Source: Phytomonas francai (lineage: Eukaryota > Euglenozoa > Kinetoplastea > Trypanosomatida > Trypanosomatidae). Taken from it: a DNA stretch of 64,000 bases. A program made the position numbers and the translations under genes. Below are positions 30,672 to 39,484 of this stretch, in pieces. The DNA is taken from assembly GCA_001766655.1 (NCBI GenBank), contig MJCC01000004.1:331377-395376 (forward strand), in the 5' to 3' direction. Numbering within the stretch: the first letter of the stretch is position 1; every line of letters begins with the position of its first letter. The notes under the pieces are model-generated. The model was not told where the DNA came from, did not search any database, and was given only the letters and a program-made list of their open reading frames with translations.

Positions 30672-32165
30672 ATGAAGCTAATTCTACTTTTTAGTTTTAT
30701 TTTCCTGTTTGCTGTTCCGGTCCTGGTAAGGTGCCATAATCGCACCGAGGATCTGCCCCGTGGCGTGATTCGTGGTCCGTTGCTGCATGAGCACAGCCTT
30801 CAGGTGCCCTTGGTTCACGACTGGTGGGAGGAAGGTATTCCGCATTTCATGATTGGCGGATCTACGACTGCGACGAACAATTTTATCCGTCTTACCAGCA
30901 ACAACCTCGACGATCACGGGTTTGCCTTCAACACAGCGCCAATGGATCATGACAACTGGGAGGCTCGCATTAAGTTTTCTGTTCGTCCACCGGCCCCTGC
31001 CCTGCGTTCGAATGCGAGTGGAATTGAATACCAGGGCGGCGATGGTCTTGCTATTTGGTATTTACAGCAGCCAATTGGGGATGACCACCAACACGTTTTG
31101 AAGTACAGTAAACCCATTACGCGAGAGATGGATTTGAAAATACGGGATACGGAAAACCCTTGGAGGATTGTTGACACCATCTTAAACACAAATGAAGAAG
31201 AATTTGACGAGTTTGCCGGTTTACCTGACGAGGACCTGACTGAGGAGGAGAAAAAACAACGCGACAGCGCGAATGAACGCAGGGAACTCAAACAAAAGCA
31301 GCGTAATGAGCTATTCCGTAAAATTTTCAAAAGAGGTGCGTCAGTGGACGACACAGATCCCGAACCCCGCATCATGGGCGTGAGGTACTCGGATTTCAGC
31401 AATGGATTCGCGATCGTACTGGATTCGGTTGGCGACGAAGATGTGCAGAAGGATGAAGGTGGCGCTGTCAGACGCCAACATAAGCCTAGTATTTCCTTGC
31501 TTCTTAACTTACCAAATCACACGGCTAAGTCCAAGGCGACCATATATAATAACTTTGATGCATCACAGCCAGACTTTCGTAGGTTCTCACCTCTTCTTCG
31601 ATGCGATTATGATTTCCGCCAGTTGCCTAGTAAACTCTATACATCAAAGGAGGGTGTCGATAAAGTAACCTGGGCCCTTAACGCCCCTGAGGAGCCGGCT
31701 GAGCTAATAATTCGTTATTACGAACGAAAACTTTCCATAATTATTCAACGTGAAGATGTAACCAAACGAAAAGTTTCCCGTGGGGGAAACCAGAACATGG
31801 CGGATAGGGCTGAGGTAATTGACATCCGCCGTACATACAGGGAGACACTCTGTGGGGAATTGTTTCCGGTTGATATTCCCCTTGGGTTCCACTTTGGGAT
31901 TTCAGCGAGCACTGGCCATCTTAAAGACCATAAAGCACATGAAAAGCACGAGGATGCTTTTTATCAACACGGAAACGACGGTCTAACGCATGTGGACGTC
32001 CATGACATTCACAGGATTGAGTTCCGTGAACTTGGAACCAATCCCAGGGAGATGGGATACACAAAGAGTGTTCCTATCGAGAGATTTAATTATGAAGGTG
32101 ATCAGCGTGAACGTGAACACTTCTCTAGACAGATACCTGTGAGACCAGATGCCGATATTCCCTAA
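30672..32165 (+). CDS. L-type (legume-like) lectin of the early secretory pathway, soluble
   Basis: ERGIC-53/VIP36-type lectins bind high-mannose glycans on cargo in the ER and Golgi. The 497-residue product has a clear signal peptide (hydrophobic core 3-19). The lectin fold follows: 'HDWWEEGIPHFMIGGST' (49-65), 'RLTSNNLDDHGFAFN' (73-87), 'WEARIKFSV' and 'GGDGLAIWY' (122-130), the conserved Asp loop for ligand and calcium binding. An acidic then basic helical insertion (about 170-225) interrupts the beta-sandwich before 'SNGFAIVLDS'. Unlike ERGIC-53 and VIP36 it lacks a C-terminal membrane span and cytoplasmic sorting tail, ending in a charged stretch. It is therefore probably luminal or bound to a partner. 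The family is secure and its role is inferred. Confidence 0.85.
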   Translation: MKLILLFSFIFLFAVPVLVRCHNRTEDLPRGVIRGPLLHEHSLQVPLVHDWWEEGIPHFMIGGSTTATNNFIRLTSNNLDDHGFAFNTAPMDHDNWEARIKFSVRPPAPALRSNASGIEYQGGDGLAIWYLQQPIGDDHQHVLKYSKPITREMDLKIRDTENPWRIVDTILNTNEEEFDEFAGLPDEDLTEEEKKQRDSANERRELKQKQRNELFRKIFKRGASVDDTDPEPRIMGVRYSDFSNGFAIVLDSVGDEDVQKDEGGAVRRQHKPSISLLLNLPNHTAKSKATIYNNFDASQPDFRRFSPLLRCDYDFRQLPSKLYTSKEGVDKVTWALNAPEEPAELIIRYYERKLSIIIQREDVTKRKVSRGGNQNMADRAEVIDIRRTYRETLCGELFPVDIPLGFHFGISASTGHLKDHKAHEKHEDAFYQHGNDGLTHVDVHDIHRIEFRELGTNPREMGYTKSVPIERFNYEGDQREREHFSRQIPVRPDADIP

Positions 32166-32560
32166 TCATCTATTAAGGCGGGAATTTTATTCTTTTATGC
32201 ATCAGTAGTAGCACGAATTAAGCCCTTGCGAAACTCTAAATGTAAATATTATCAGCTATTTGAATTATTTAAATTATGTCTACACTAATTTGCGAATATC
32301 GTGATGTAAACTTTTGTACTTTTCCACACACTAGTCATAGTACACACAAAAATGTGGCAAATGATATGTGCCCTTTATTAAAACCGCAGACTCTTTATTT
32401 TGATCTTCGAATTGTTCTTTGATTTTAAAAATTTTCTTTTTGTGTGTGTGTACTGTGCTAGGCAGGATGTTGGTGTTTTGTTTTTCTCTCCACCCAACTT
32501 TTATTTTTCTTTACTTTTGAATACAGTAAACGTAAAGCATTTTGCACTTTTTGCGTGCCA
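32166..32560. other. Intergenic region, no gene seen
   Basis: AT-rich with T-rich tracts at about 32400-32520 ahead of the MORN gene. No supported ORF. Confidence 0.5.
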
Positions 32561-34672
32561 ATGTCTGACGATAGCGAGACTGCTTTGGAGTTGCCAGAGA
32601 TATGGAAGCTTATTCATCCACACTACGACGAGGAATCCTCCGATGAAGAGGGCTCCGAGACGTCTCCAGTGAAGAGGAAGATCGACGATTATGTCAAGCT
32701 ATCGAAGCGCGCCCCGCGGCTAAGCATGCTTCTACGCTTTCTCAACAACGTCGAGGATCTGGAGGAGCTCCAGCAGCTCGTTCTGCCCAAAGATCCGGTG
32801 ACCCAGCAGACCCTGCTCCAGTGGTGCACCCTCAACGACCACTTTATGCTCGCCGAGTACCTCGTGCGGCGTCTTCAGCGCGGCGCCTTTGCTTTTGATC
32901 CCGATTTCGACGAGCTCGTCGTGTACGACCGCTGGCGGGAGATGCGGCCGGAGCTCCCGACGGCCGCCGAGGTCGCCGAGCGCCAGCGTCAGCGCGACCA
33001 CGAGCGGGTCGAGCGTCTCGCCCTGCGCGCGCAGCGTCAAAACGACGACGACGACGAGGACTTCGAGGAGGACGAGGAGGACGCCGAGCCCGCGCCGGAG
33101 GAGCTCGTGCACGGCTCCCTCGAGGAGTTCCACGAGCAGTGGGGGGAGGCCGGGGTGGGGCTGGTGAAGCGGGTCGGCGAGCTCGGCGTGTACGCGGGGG
33201 CGCGGCGGCGGGACGGCACGAAGGAGGGCCTCGGGCAGACGCTCTTCCCGAACGGCGACTGCTACGCCGGCGCGTACCGGGCGAACGAGCGGCACGGGAA
33301 GGGGGTCTACTGGTGGTCGCAGAGCTCGGCGGTGTACTGCGGGGACTGGGTGCGGAATGTGCGGCACGGCTACGGCCGCATGGCCTACCCGGACGGCTCC
33401 CGCTACCTCGGCCACTGGACGAACGACTCGAAGAGCGGCCAAGGGCGGTATCTCTACGTGGATGGCAGCAGCTACGATGGGATGTGGGTGAACAATGAGA
33501 AGCACGGCAGGGGGCGCTACGACTTTCCGGACGGATCATCCTATGTTGGTAATTTCTTCCATAATGATTTTGTGTTTGGGGAGTGGCGGCTGGCATGCGG
33601 CACCGTGCGTTATGTGGGCAGTTTTGAAAAGGATGTCCCGGTAGGAGCCGGGGCGTTTGTTCACCGGTGTGGAATAAAACCTGGTAGCTTTATCCAGGAG
33701 GGAGTCTATGAGAACGGCTGCTGGGTTCCAGGTGCGATCAAGAAGTCCACGAAGCTCAATTCAATCTTCGAGGTGGTCGTACCCGGACAAGATGACTGCC
33801 CACGTGTGCCCATCGCGTTTGGCGCAGCTTTATTGGCTGACGAGAGGTACACCATAACGGATCTGGTTAGGGTGGCCAACTTCACACCATTCCAGCGCTG
33901 GCTGTATTCGTTGTCAGCTGCCCCTTCGGGTAAAGCGATTCTAAAGCGTGTGGAAGTGGTTGGTATTACGGTCGCGCAACAGAATCCCGACCAGGTGATT
34001 GAGGTTCGAATGCGACCGCTACTGGCCAACACCGAAGGCGTTCGGATTAACACCGAACTCAGCGAAGAAGAGAGGGTTATCACGCTAAGAGAGCCTTCCA
34101 CGCGACTTTTGTTGCTGCTGCTAGTTGATGAGGAGCCTCTGGTGGTTCTCGAGAACCTTCCTCTGAGTGGTGCTGACGCAGGGAACGAAGGCGAGACGGC
34201 GGGCGCGGTATATAGCTTGCCTGAGGTGCGGTGGACTGTTGACGGCTCTATTGAGGGCGAGGTGATTCGAGCTGTGATGCCAGCGTTGCGCCTCGACGTC
34301 AATAAGCGTACCCTTAAGCACCTGACCGAGCCCTCAGGTGCGTTCAGCGCGGGGGACTGTGATTTATGGATGTATGCTCAGGTGCTTCACGCTGATACTT
34401 TGGCAAGACTTGAAGAAAAATTTGAGTCCTTGCCGTCTTTCAAATATGAACTTCTTAGCAACGTACAAAATTTACGCACTGACATCGCAACTGGAGGTGT
34501 GATTTCAGAATTTTTGCACACTTATAGGGAAGGAATCCTATCGCCACTAGCCACGGCGCCCGCCCAACGACCACCAACGCCGATTCCGCCCTCTGTCAGA
34601 CCGCGACCTGAAATGGAACCTTTGTATACCGCTAAAGCTGCGCGCGAAGAAGCTATGGAGAAAGAGGATTAG
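32561..34672 (+). CDS. MORN-repeat protein
   Basis: About 703 residues from the ATG at 32561; a GTG two codons upstream was rejected. An acidic N-terminus leads into an ankyrin-like helical pair ('DPVTQQTLLQWCTLNDHFML', about 83-102). A second very acidic linker (about 165-185) follows. Then come at least five MORN repeats of about 23 residues, e.g. 'YAGAYRANERHGKGVYWW', 'YCGDWVRNVRHGYGRMAY', 'YLGHWTNDSKSGQGRYLY' and 'YDGMWVNNEKHGRGRYDF', spanning about 225-375. The C-terminal half is globular without a known motif, ending in a Pro-rich tail. MORN proteins in kinetoplastids are often cytoskeletal or flagellar. This one's role is unknown. Confidence 0.85.
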   Translation: MSDDSETALELPEIWKLIHPHYDEESSDEEGSETSPVKRKIDDYVKLSKRAPRLSMLLRFLNNVEDLEELQQLVLPKDPVTQQTLLQWCTLNDHFMLAEYLVRRLQRGAFAFDPDFDELVVYDRWREMRPELPTAAEVAERQRQRDHERVERLALRAQRQNDDDDEDFEEDEEDAEPAPEELVHGSLEEFHEQWGEAGVGLVKRVGELGVYAGARRRDGTKEGLGQTLFPNGDCYAGAYRANERHGKGVYWWSQSSAVYCGDWVRNVRHGYGRMAYPDGSRYLGHWTNDSKSGQGRYLYVDGSSYDGMWVNNEKHGRGRYDFPDGSSYVGNFFHNDFVFGEWRLACGTVRYVGSFEKDVPVGAGAFVHRCGIKPGSFIQEGVYENGCWVPGAIKKSTKLNSIFEVVVPGQDDCPRVPIAFGAALLADERYTITDLVRVANFTPFQRWLYSLSAAPSGKAILKRVEVVGITVAQQNPDQVIEVRMRPLLANTEGVRINTELSEEERVITLREPSTRLLLLLLVDEEPLVVLENLPLSGADAGNEGETAGAVYSLPEVRWTVDGSIEGEVIRAVMPALRLDVNKRTLKHLTEPSGAFSAGDCDLWMYAQVLHADTLARLEEKFESLPSFKYELLSNVQNLRTDIATGGVISEFLHTYREGILSPLATAPAQRPPTPIPPSVRPRPEMEPLYTAKAAREEAMEKED

Positions 34673-35108
34673 ACTTATTCAAAAGCTTTGTTTTCTGCAG
34701 AGATGCTCTTGTTTATGTAGCAGCGATCAGATTTATCTTTTCTCCCTTGAAATAACGAGCTTCCTCCTTTACAGCGGGAGGGGAAAAGGATAGCAGGCTT
34801 TTAATTTGTAGCGTTATGTAATGTAGATAGGCAAAGATGTAACCAAAAATTCAAAACTAAGAGATACAAAAAAATGCCGACATTTTCTTTGTGCCCATAT
34901 CCAATCTATTTTCCCTTATTCAGTGTTTTCTCCCTTTCCTTTTTTTTCTTTTCGATTAAATTATCGTGTTCCACGCTCTTAACAGTTTCCACAGCTAAGT
35001 GTCATATAGATTCATATTTCTTCTTCTTTCTTCGCCCCCCCCCCGCCCCCCTTATCCTTTTAGCGCCGCATTCCGTGTTTTTATTCATCATTTCTGAAGA
35101 AAAAGAGT
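34673..35108. other. Intergenic region with strong pyrimidine tract
   Basis: No gene. An ATG-opened frame at 34874 is only a pyrimidine-tract translation running out of frame into the next gene. Confidence 0.6.
35013..35063 (+). promoter_or_regulatory. Inferred spliced-leader acceptor of SCC1
   Basis: A T/C-only-like stretch (about 35013-35060, including two C runs) ends at the first AG, 35062-35063, 45 nt before the ATG at 35109. It supports that ATG as the start. Confidence 0.6.
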
Positions 35109-36845
35109 ATGTTTTTCTCTACCTACGTCCTTACAAAGAAAGGCCCCTTGGCAAAGGTATGGCTGGCGGCGCACTGGGATAAGCGGTTGACGCGTAATGA
35201 GGTTAAGGTGGTCGATCTTAGCCAGATCATTATGCATATCGTCCAACCTGTAGTTCCCATTGCCCTGCGCACATCTGGTGAGCTCCTAGTCGGTGTCGTC
35301 CGAATTTATGCCCTCAAGGTAAAATATCTCCTAAAGGAAGCCACCGAAGCCACAGTTTTCTTGCGGGTCACGACCACCAACACCGTAAAAGATGCCGCTG
35401 CGACCGGTGGCGCTTTGCCGATGGGGGCAGAAAAGGCTACGACCGCAAACGGCATGTTGGTGAATCAGAAGGGGGATGTGGAGGCAGTCACCCTCGCATG
35501 GGGAAAAGAGCTGGTAGCGAAATATGGGTCCTTTTCGGAGGCTGCGGAGGCCTTCGGTGAGGGCCGCTTCGATGCTATTGCGGATTTGCTTGGTGCCCAG
35601 CGTGTTGAGGGGCTGCATAAGGGAGATGGGCTGCTCGCCTCCGCGTGGTACACGGTCGAGCCTACTTCTCAGATCGCCGAGGGTCCGCACGGTTCTCAGC
35701 AGGATTACGATGAAATCGCAAAGATGCGCGCAGATTTAATGACCTTCAATGAGCGTGCCAGTGGTAGTAGTGCAAGCAAGAGTAAATCTAGTTTGTCTAG
35801 TATCGAAAAAGGCCGTGGAAGCGCGGCGGCCGCGGTGGATGCGGCTGAAGGCGAAGCGGGCATTCCCTATCCACCCGTTACCGATGAGCTCGATATTGGG
35901 ATACCTCTACCAGATGAGACATCGGGAGAATTATATCCCGCGCTCGGATCGCAGGTGCCTGGCTACGTTCCAGAGGATCTGTTCACTGTACCGGCTATGG
36001 TGGATAACGAGGAAGCCGCGGCGTTGGGGACCACCCCCTCGCGTACAGGTATCAAAAAGGGTCGCCCGGTAAATATGCTCGACCTGGCGGCCACGACTCT
36101 TTCTCGTGAGGCTTTTGAGGCGTTTATGTCGGATCGCAGCAGCGTTCTTAACAAGACCCACAGACGGGGGCCGTTGGATGCTCAGGAGCAACAAGAGCGC
36201 TACCTCGTGGCGAGCATTCCCGACCCAGAGGACCCTGTTTTGGCGAGTCTTGCGCAGATTGTGGATTCCTTACCTATCGCTGATATCAGGATGAAATCGG
36301 TGCAGTCTAATCCCGCACTCCGCGCCGCGTACGCCTCTGCGCTCCATCAGCAGGTGGATACGGCGATTCAGGAGGCGATACGCGCCTCGCAAAACTGCCC
36401 GGGGCATCGCGCGGATCCGACGACCGGCGGGCTTCCCCCTCCAGAGACCCATGATGAGGCCATCGCACCCACAAGCCCTGAACCCAACGCCCGCAAGCGA
36501 GCACGGCAGAGCGACGAGCCCGCCAACGAGGATGACGATTCCATGAGTCTCTCCTCGAGCGCCGTTCGAACGCTCAAGCGCATTCGCGACGAGCTATCGT
36601 CCTCCTCCTCGGCAGAGCGGCAGGCTAGAGGGCCTCGTATTTCGAGCCCTGGGCCCACCGTGGGGGCCTCATGTACGTTGAAAAGTGTGTGCCATGGCAT
36701 GCGCAGACGAGACGCCGCGCGCGCGTTTGTCGATCTACTTGTGCTAGCCTCCAGGAAGCTTGTGGAGGCGTCCCAGGAAGCGGGCTCAGAGGATATAAAG
36801 ATTACCCTGAAGGAGGCCGCCATCGCGGTGCAAACGGCGGAATGA
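35109..36845 (+). CDS. SCC1: Cohesin kleisin subunit SCC1/RAD21
   Basis: This subunit closes the SMC1-SMC3 ring that holds sister chromatids together and is cut by separase at anaphase. The 578-residue length is usual for kinetoplastid SCC1. The N-terminal kleisin domain is unmistakable: 'MFFSTYVLTKKGPLAKVWLA' then 'AHWDKRLTRNEV' and 'LRTSGELLVGVVRIYALKVK' (1-95). The C-terminal winged-helix that binds the SMC1 head is at about 530-575 ('RRDAARAFVDLLVLASRKLV'). The middle is acidic and Ser-rich, as expected for the protease-sensitive linker. Meiotic REC8 is the alternative paralogue; the strong N-terminal RAD21 match favours SCC1. Confidence 0.92.
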   Translation: MFFSTYVLTKKGPLAKVWLAAHWDKRLTRNEVKVVDLSQIIMHIVQPVVPIALRTSGELLVGVVRIYALKVKYLLKEATEATVFLRVTTTNTVKDAAATGGALPMGAEKATTANGMLVNQKGDVEAVTLAWGKELVAKYGSFSEAAEAFGEGRFDAIADLLGAQRVEGLHKGDGLLASAWYTVEPTSQIAEGPHGSQQDYDEIAKMRADLMTFNERASGSSASKSKSSLSSIEKGRGSAAAAVDAAEGEAGIPYPPVTDELDIGIPLPDETSGELYPALGSQVPGYVPEDLFTVPAMVDNEEAAALGTTPSRTGIKKGRPVNMLDLAATTLSREAFEAFMSDRSSVLNKTHRRGPLDAQEQQERYLVASIPDPEDPVLASLAQIVDSLPIADIRMKSVQSNPALRAAYASALHQQVDTAIQEAIRASQNCPGHRADPTTGGLPPPETHDEAIAPTSPEPNARKRARQSDEPANEDDDSMSLSSSAVRTLKRIRDELSSSSSAERQARGPRISSPGPTVGASCTLKSVCHGMRRRDAARAFVDLLVLASRKLVEASQEAGSEDIKITLKEAAIAVQTAE

Positions 36846-37500
36846 TATTCGGCTAAACAACTTTTTGAGGTGCGTAAAAGCGTTTTCTTCTATCTACAAG
36901 TCATACACACACACAGACATACATACCTATATATATATATATATATATATTCAATAAAATAATAAACTTTGTATAATTCCAAACAGGGTGCTAATATAAC
37001 AACTGGTTTATTGCTCACGGAATATAGAACGAAAGGTTAAGCCTTCGTAACGCTTTTTAAAATTGCCATCTGCTTCTTACAAGTATAAACTATATATCTG
37101 ATTTTATTGTAACTAAAATAGAGGTTGTGACTTTTTTATAGATTCTATTATTCGAAATGATAAATTTTACTTGCTTGCGCAATTCGAGAAGAATTTCCTA
37201 TTACCTTCTAGAGCAATGGGAAAATATTATTTTCATCATCAGAATCTCCATAGAATGTTTTTTCAAAACCATAGAAATGCTCTGTGTATAGAAAATTACT
37301 AAGGGGTCCTTGTTTTTCTGTTGTGCTGGTTCTTGGGCTCACCACTAGCACGATCAATACTAATAGTAAAGCTTGTGCTTGGAGCGGACAACATCTCAAT
37401 TACGAAATTTCCTATTCATTGCTCTTTTTTTTTCTTAAATAAGAAAGGAAGTTAATCCTCCTGGAAAGCTGGGAAGGATAAAAATACAGGTTCACGCGGA
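36846..37500. other. Intergenic region with TA repeat
   Basis: AT-rich DNA with a TA tandem run at about 36928-36951. A - strand frame at 37208-37399 reads a signal-peptide-like N-terminus but opens with TTG and is antisense to the array. No gene is called. Confidence 0.5.
36928..36951. repeat. (TA)n microsatellite
   Basis: About twelve TA units in the 3' flank of SCC1. Similar short TA runs occur near 24751-24780, 50459-50475 and 51301-51323. Confidence 0.85.
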
Positions 37501-38226
37501 ATGTCTAAATACTCTAATCAGGAGTACTGGGAGGAAAGGTATCGCAGCAGTGATACTACCTTCGATTGGTTCCTTACGTATGACAACCTGAAGCCGATTC
37601 TCGAGCCGCTTTTGCAGCCTGCCGAACAAATTCGGGTGCTCGTCGCTGGTTGCGGAAATAGTCGCCTTTCTGCGTGCTTATCTGAGCATCTTGGAATCAA
37701 ACACATTACAAATGTGGATGTTTCCCCGACTGTTATCGGTCAGATGCAGAGGAGATACGCGGAACTGAAGGGGATGCAGTGGATATCTTTAGATCTGCTC
37801 ACAACCCCAATAGATAAGCTTATTCAAGATTTGTGCCCCAATAGGGAATTGTTTGATTTCATTATTGACAAAGGATTAGTGGACTGTATTCTCGGTGGAG
37901 GGAATTCTTTTCATAACGTACACGTCTTCAACAAAAATATGTCAAAGTTGTTAAAGAAGGGTGGTTCCTATATAGTAGTGTCTTACGGATCGCCAGAAAC
38001 CCGTATCGATCATTTCCGGCGCAAAAAATTGTTCTTCGATGTAGAGCATAGATCAATTGAAAAACCCATGTTTTATTCATCCGATACAAGCCCCACTGGG
38101 CATTACCACATGTACATTATGGTGAAGAACGAAGAAAAACAGCAGCAACAGTCCTTGGATGGTGGGATTCAGGATGAAGATTCTGACGACGACGATTTCT
38201 ACGATCGCTTTATGACACGAAAGTAG
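37501..38226 (+). CDS. Class I SAM-dependent methyltransferase, METTL13/EFM-like
   Basis: The product has 241 residues. The N-terminus 'YSNQEYWEERYRSSDTTFDW' (4-23) is the pre-motif found in the METTL13 N-terminal domain and related eEF1A or lysine methyltransferases. Motif I 'VLVAGCGNS' (46-54) and the post-I acidic loop 'ITNVDVS' (69-75) bind SAM. Motif IV is represented by 'DFIIDKGLVDCILGG' (about 119-133). A short acidic Asp-rich tail ends the protein. Human METTL13 modifies eEF1A; the substrate here is not shown by sequence. It is cytosolic by lack of signals. Confidence 0.85.
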   Translation: MSKYSNQEYWEERYRSSDTTFDWFLTYDNLKPILEPLLQPAEQIRVLVAGCGNSRLSACLSEHLGIKHITNVDVSPTVIGQMQRRYAELKGMQWISLDLLTTPIDKLIQDLCPNRELFDFIIDKGLVDCILGGGNSFHNVHVFNKNMSKLLKKGGSYIVVSYGSPETRIDHFRRKKLFFDVEHRSIEKPMFYSSDTSPTGHYHMYIMVKNEEKQQQQSLDGGIQDEDSDDDDFYDRFMTRK

Positions 38227-39484
38227 ACAGAAAGGCAACCCCAGTACTCGAAATGATGTAATGAAAAAAATCATTGTTATAAAAAATTACCCTTTCTGCA
38301 GCTTACTAATAAATTGACTTCTCCAACATGTACAAGGCATGGAATGCTTAAAGAAAAAAGTTGCACAACAGAGAAAAATGGCAACAGATCCTTTGCTACA
38401 ATTCCATCGGATTGATGCATTCCGATTTTCCTTTTGGCATACCCCTCTAATTTCTCCTCTAACCTTCTTGATATTTTAATTTGCAGGCTACTAAGCTTAG
38501 ATATTAATTAGTATTTACAGAGGTTTTCACCTCAAGCTTTCATAAAGTTAATTTTCTTGCTTTAGTTGACTAAAAAAATCCTTCTTGCTTGTTGTTTTTC
38601 CTTTTTTAAAAATTGGCGATATCAATTTGTGGTTGTTTGTACATCTTTATAGTATTTTTTTTGCCAAGCAAAATAAACATAAGGAGTTGCCAGGCTTCGC
38701 TTTCTTTTGATAAAGAGGTACCATAAGATTTCTAAAGCCGGCAAATCAATACAATAGTATTTTACTTGTTAGATTGGACTTTTAAAAGGGTGAATTTTTT
38801 CTCAACACTTAAAACCTTTCGCGTGATATAGTTTCACTATTGAATTAAGACGTAGACAAAGCACTCACCCACCCACAGACACACACTGGAAGAAAATTCA
38901 TATAGGATTTCTCTTTATAAATCAATTTATTCAACCAAAAGCTAAAATTCACAAGTACACAAATCCGAAATCTACACACGTACACATCGTTTAGATTGCG
39001 AATTAGGCACTTCTTTTGGTTGAATATAGTTAAATAGAAAAATTTACTCACCCCTCCCTACTTTTGTCTTTTAGATACACATCACTTACTCTTTGTATAC
39101 CATATTTGATTGCCCGTACACTTTTGTGCATAAATCACTTAAAAAGGCAAATAAAGAGTGAATAAAGTCGTACTAAATATTACATTTATATCAAAAAAAA
39201 GTGGTATCTCGTAATAAATATTTCAAATCTTAGGAAAAAAGAAGTTGAAGTCAAATAGGTTTATTTAAAGCAAGAGAAACCACACAGTGTTTATTGTAAC
39301 CTATCAGCACATTCGTCTAAGTCTTGATATTAGGATCTCGTTCGCCGCATACATACTCTCTTTTGGTGTAAATATATATGCGTATACATACATATTTAAA
39401 TATACGGTAGTCATTTTCGTCGTTGTATAGGTTTAAATAATATTGTTCCATTTTACGTTTTGATTTTTTTTTAAAATTTGTTAT
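38227..39484. other. Long intergenic region, AT-rich
   Basis: This 1.26 kb is mostly A/T. The only ATG-led + frame that looks mildly protein-like is 46 codons at 38339-38479, listed separately. The rest shows nothing. Confidence 0.5.
38339..38479 (+). CDS. Possible 46-codon micro-ORF
   Basis: An ATG directly behind an AG opens 46 codons with a basic N-terminus ('KKKVAQQRKMATDPLLQF') and a hydrophobic end ('PLISPLTFLIF'). It is on the array strand, 112 nt behind the methyltransferase stop. It may simply be 3' UTR. No family is recognised. Confidence 0.15.
   Translation: MECLKKKVAQQRKMATDPLLQFHRIDAFRFSFWHTPLISPLTFLIF

Noticed and set aside
34874..35182. 102-codon + frame before SCC1
   Set aside because: It is the translation of a pyrimidine tract lying upstream of the splice acceptor and runs out of frame into SCC1.
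37208..37399. - strand frame with a signal-peptide-like start
   Set aside because: TTG opening, antisense to the + array, AT-rich second half. The hydrophobic start is attractive but not enough.
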